From: Planctomycetota bacterium
GTDB lineage: Bacteria; Planctomycetota; Phycisphaerae; WQYP01
Direction: 5' to 3'
Assembly (NCBI GenBank): GCA_021785155.1
Contig: JAJYGE010000591.1
Coordinates: 1 to 9,910 of the forward strand
Length of the DNA stretch: 9,910 nucleotides
Below the pieces are notes generated by a model. That model saw only the letters and a program-made list of their open reading frames with translations. It ran no database searches and had not been told where the DNA came from. Shown one piece after another: positions 7,461 to 9,910 of this stretch (within the stretch, counting starts at the first letter, position 1; every line of letters begins with the position of its first letter). Made by a program: the position numbers and the translations under genes.

Positions 7461-7485
7461 CAACGGACCACGTCAAGGTCCGTTG
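7461..7485. terminator. Perfect 9-bp inverted repeat, candidate bidirectional terminator
   Basis: CAACGGACC (7461-7469) and GGTCCGTTG (7477-7485) are exact reverse complements around a 7-base loop (ACGTCAA). The hairpin sits 62 bases after the stop of the NIF3-family gene, between that plus-strand gene and minus-strand katG, where converging transcripts should end. There is no T tract after it on either strand, so it is not a classical intrinsic terminator. It could act by another route or protect the 3' ends of transcripts. Confidence 0.5.
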
Positions 7486-7669
7486 TCTGCGGAAATAGAG
7501 TATTTCTCAAAAGTCTGGTCCTCGGAGCCTGTCCAAGTAATGGCCGGGTTGTTGAAGAGCGAACGTAATGCCGGGTCCGCGCGGGCGGCGAGTTCCTCGT
7601 GGGTAAGCAAGGGTCCAATTTGTCATTAATCAGCGGTATCGGCCAGTAGATGAAGTACTGCGGGCCGGA
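7473..7669 (-). pseudogene. Possible frame-broken coding remnant downstream of katG
   Basis: I do not recognise this sequence. On the minus strand one frame from 7622 down to a stop at 7473-7475 reads as ordinary protein (LLTHEELAARADPALRSLF, then NNPAITWTGSEDQTFEKY). The same stretch in the other frames is rich in Arg, Thr and Pro, as expected of non-coding frames. Just upstream, a different minus-strand frame reads SGPQYFIYWPIPLINDK (7669-7619). A single extra A in the AAA run at 7619-7621 would join them as PLINDKIGPLLTHEEL. This suggests the tail of a gene broken by a one-base indel, or an assembly error. The true start is not visible and all frames upstream are poor. The stop codon falls inside the 7461-7485 hairpin. 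Chance resemblance to protein over this short length cannot be excluded. Confidence 0.3.
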
Positions 7670-7769
7670 AGGATTTGGTCTCCTGCGCCAATAATCTCCC
7701 GGGGCAGGTTGCTTTGGTGAAGCACTGCGTTGCAATTTTGCGATACGTTTGTGCACGTCGTCCGCGTGA

Positions 7770-9910
<2,141 letters not shown>

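Larger units (their letters stand above)
7399..7769. other. Convergent intergenic region between the NIF3-family gene and katG
   Basis: This 371-base stretch separates the plus-strand operon from minus-strand katG. It contains the 9-bp hairpin at 7461-7485 and the possible minus-strand remnant at 7473-7669. In the remaining part (about 7670-7769) I see no gene, RNA or clear terminator; the only symmetry is the short palindrome GTGATCAC at 7766-7773, which spans the katG stop codon. Confidence 0.6.

Noticed and set aside
7402..7629. Plus-strand open frame of 75 codons directly after the NIF3-family gene
   Set aside because: It has no ribosome binding site, spans the hairpin, and lies antisense to a more protein-like minus-strand frame. 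Its translation shows no motif.

Overview
The window looks like chromosomal DNA of moderate GC content from a bacterium. It is most likely a member of the Planctomycetota, possibly a Phycisphaerae-like lineage. The strongest hint is the stand-alone prepilin-like protein at 1716-2618, which has a GFSLIE processing site and a C-terminal CDGH signature; this family is greatly expanded in planctomycetes and their relatives. This placement is inference: no rRNA or marker tree can be read here.

Layout, left to right. (1) 2-1528 (+): the 3' two thirds of a heavy-metal P1B-type ATPase whose start lies outside the window. (2) 1716-2618 (+): a prepilin-like (type II secretion/pseudopilin superfamily) exported protein. 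(3) 2865-7398 (+): a co-directional, tightly packed run of five genes. They encode an exported DUF192 protein, an unrecognised single-pass membrane protein, RsmA (16S rRNA adenine dimethyltransferase), a class IV PLP-dependent aminotransferase/lyase, and a NIF3-family (DUF34, YqfO-like) protein with the inserted PII-like domain. Gaps in this run are 13, 62 and 30 bases, followed by a 17-base overlap, so it is probably one operon. (4) 7399-7769: a 371-base convergent intergenic region. It holds a perfect 9-bp hairpin and what looks like a short, frame-broken coding remnant on the minus strand. (5) 7770-9910 (-): catalase-peroxidase KatG, complete at the C-terminus and cut by the window edge at the N-terminus.

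Functionally the window mixes housekeeping (rRNA methylation, amino-acid or folate metabolism, a conserved metal-binding protein) with metal export and peroxide defence. KatG and the metal ATPase could both belong to stress handling, but nothing in the sequence links them. I see no CRISPR array, phage, toxin-antitoxin, insertion sequence, tRNA or rRNA, and no convincing new multi-gene system. The points most worth a second look are the unidentified membrane protein inside the rsmA cluster, the frame-broken remnant beside the hairpin after katG, and the unassigned metal specificity of the ATPase.
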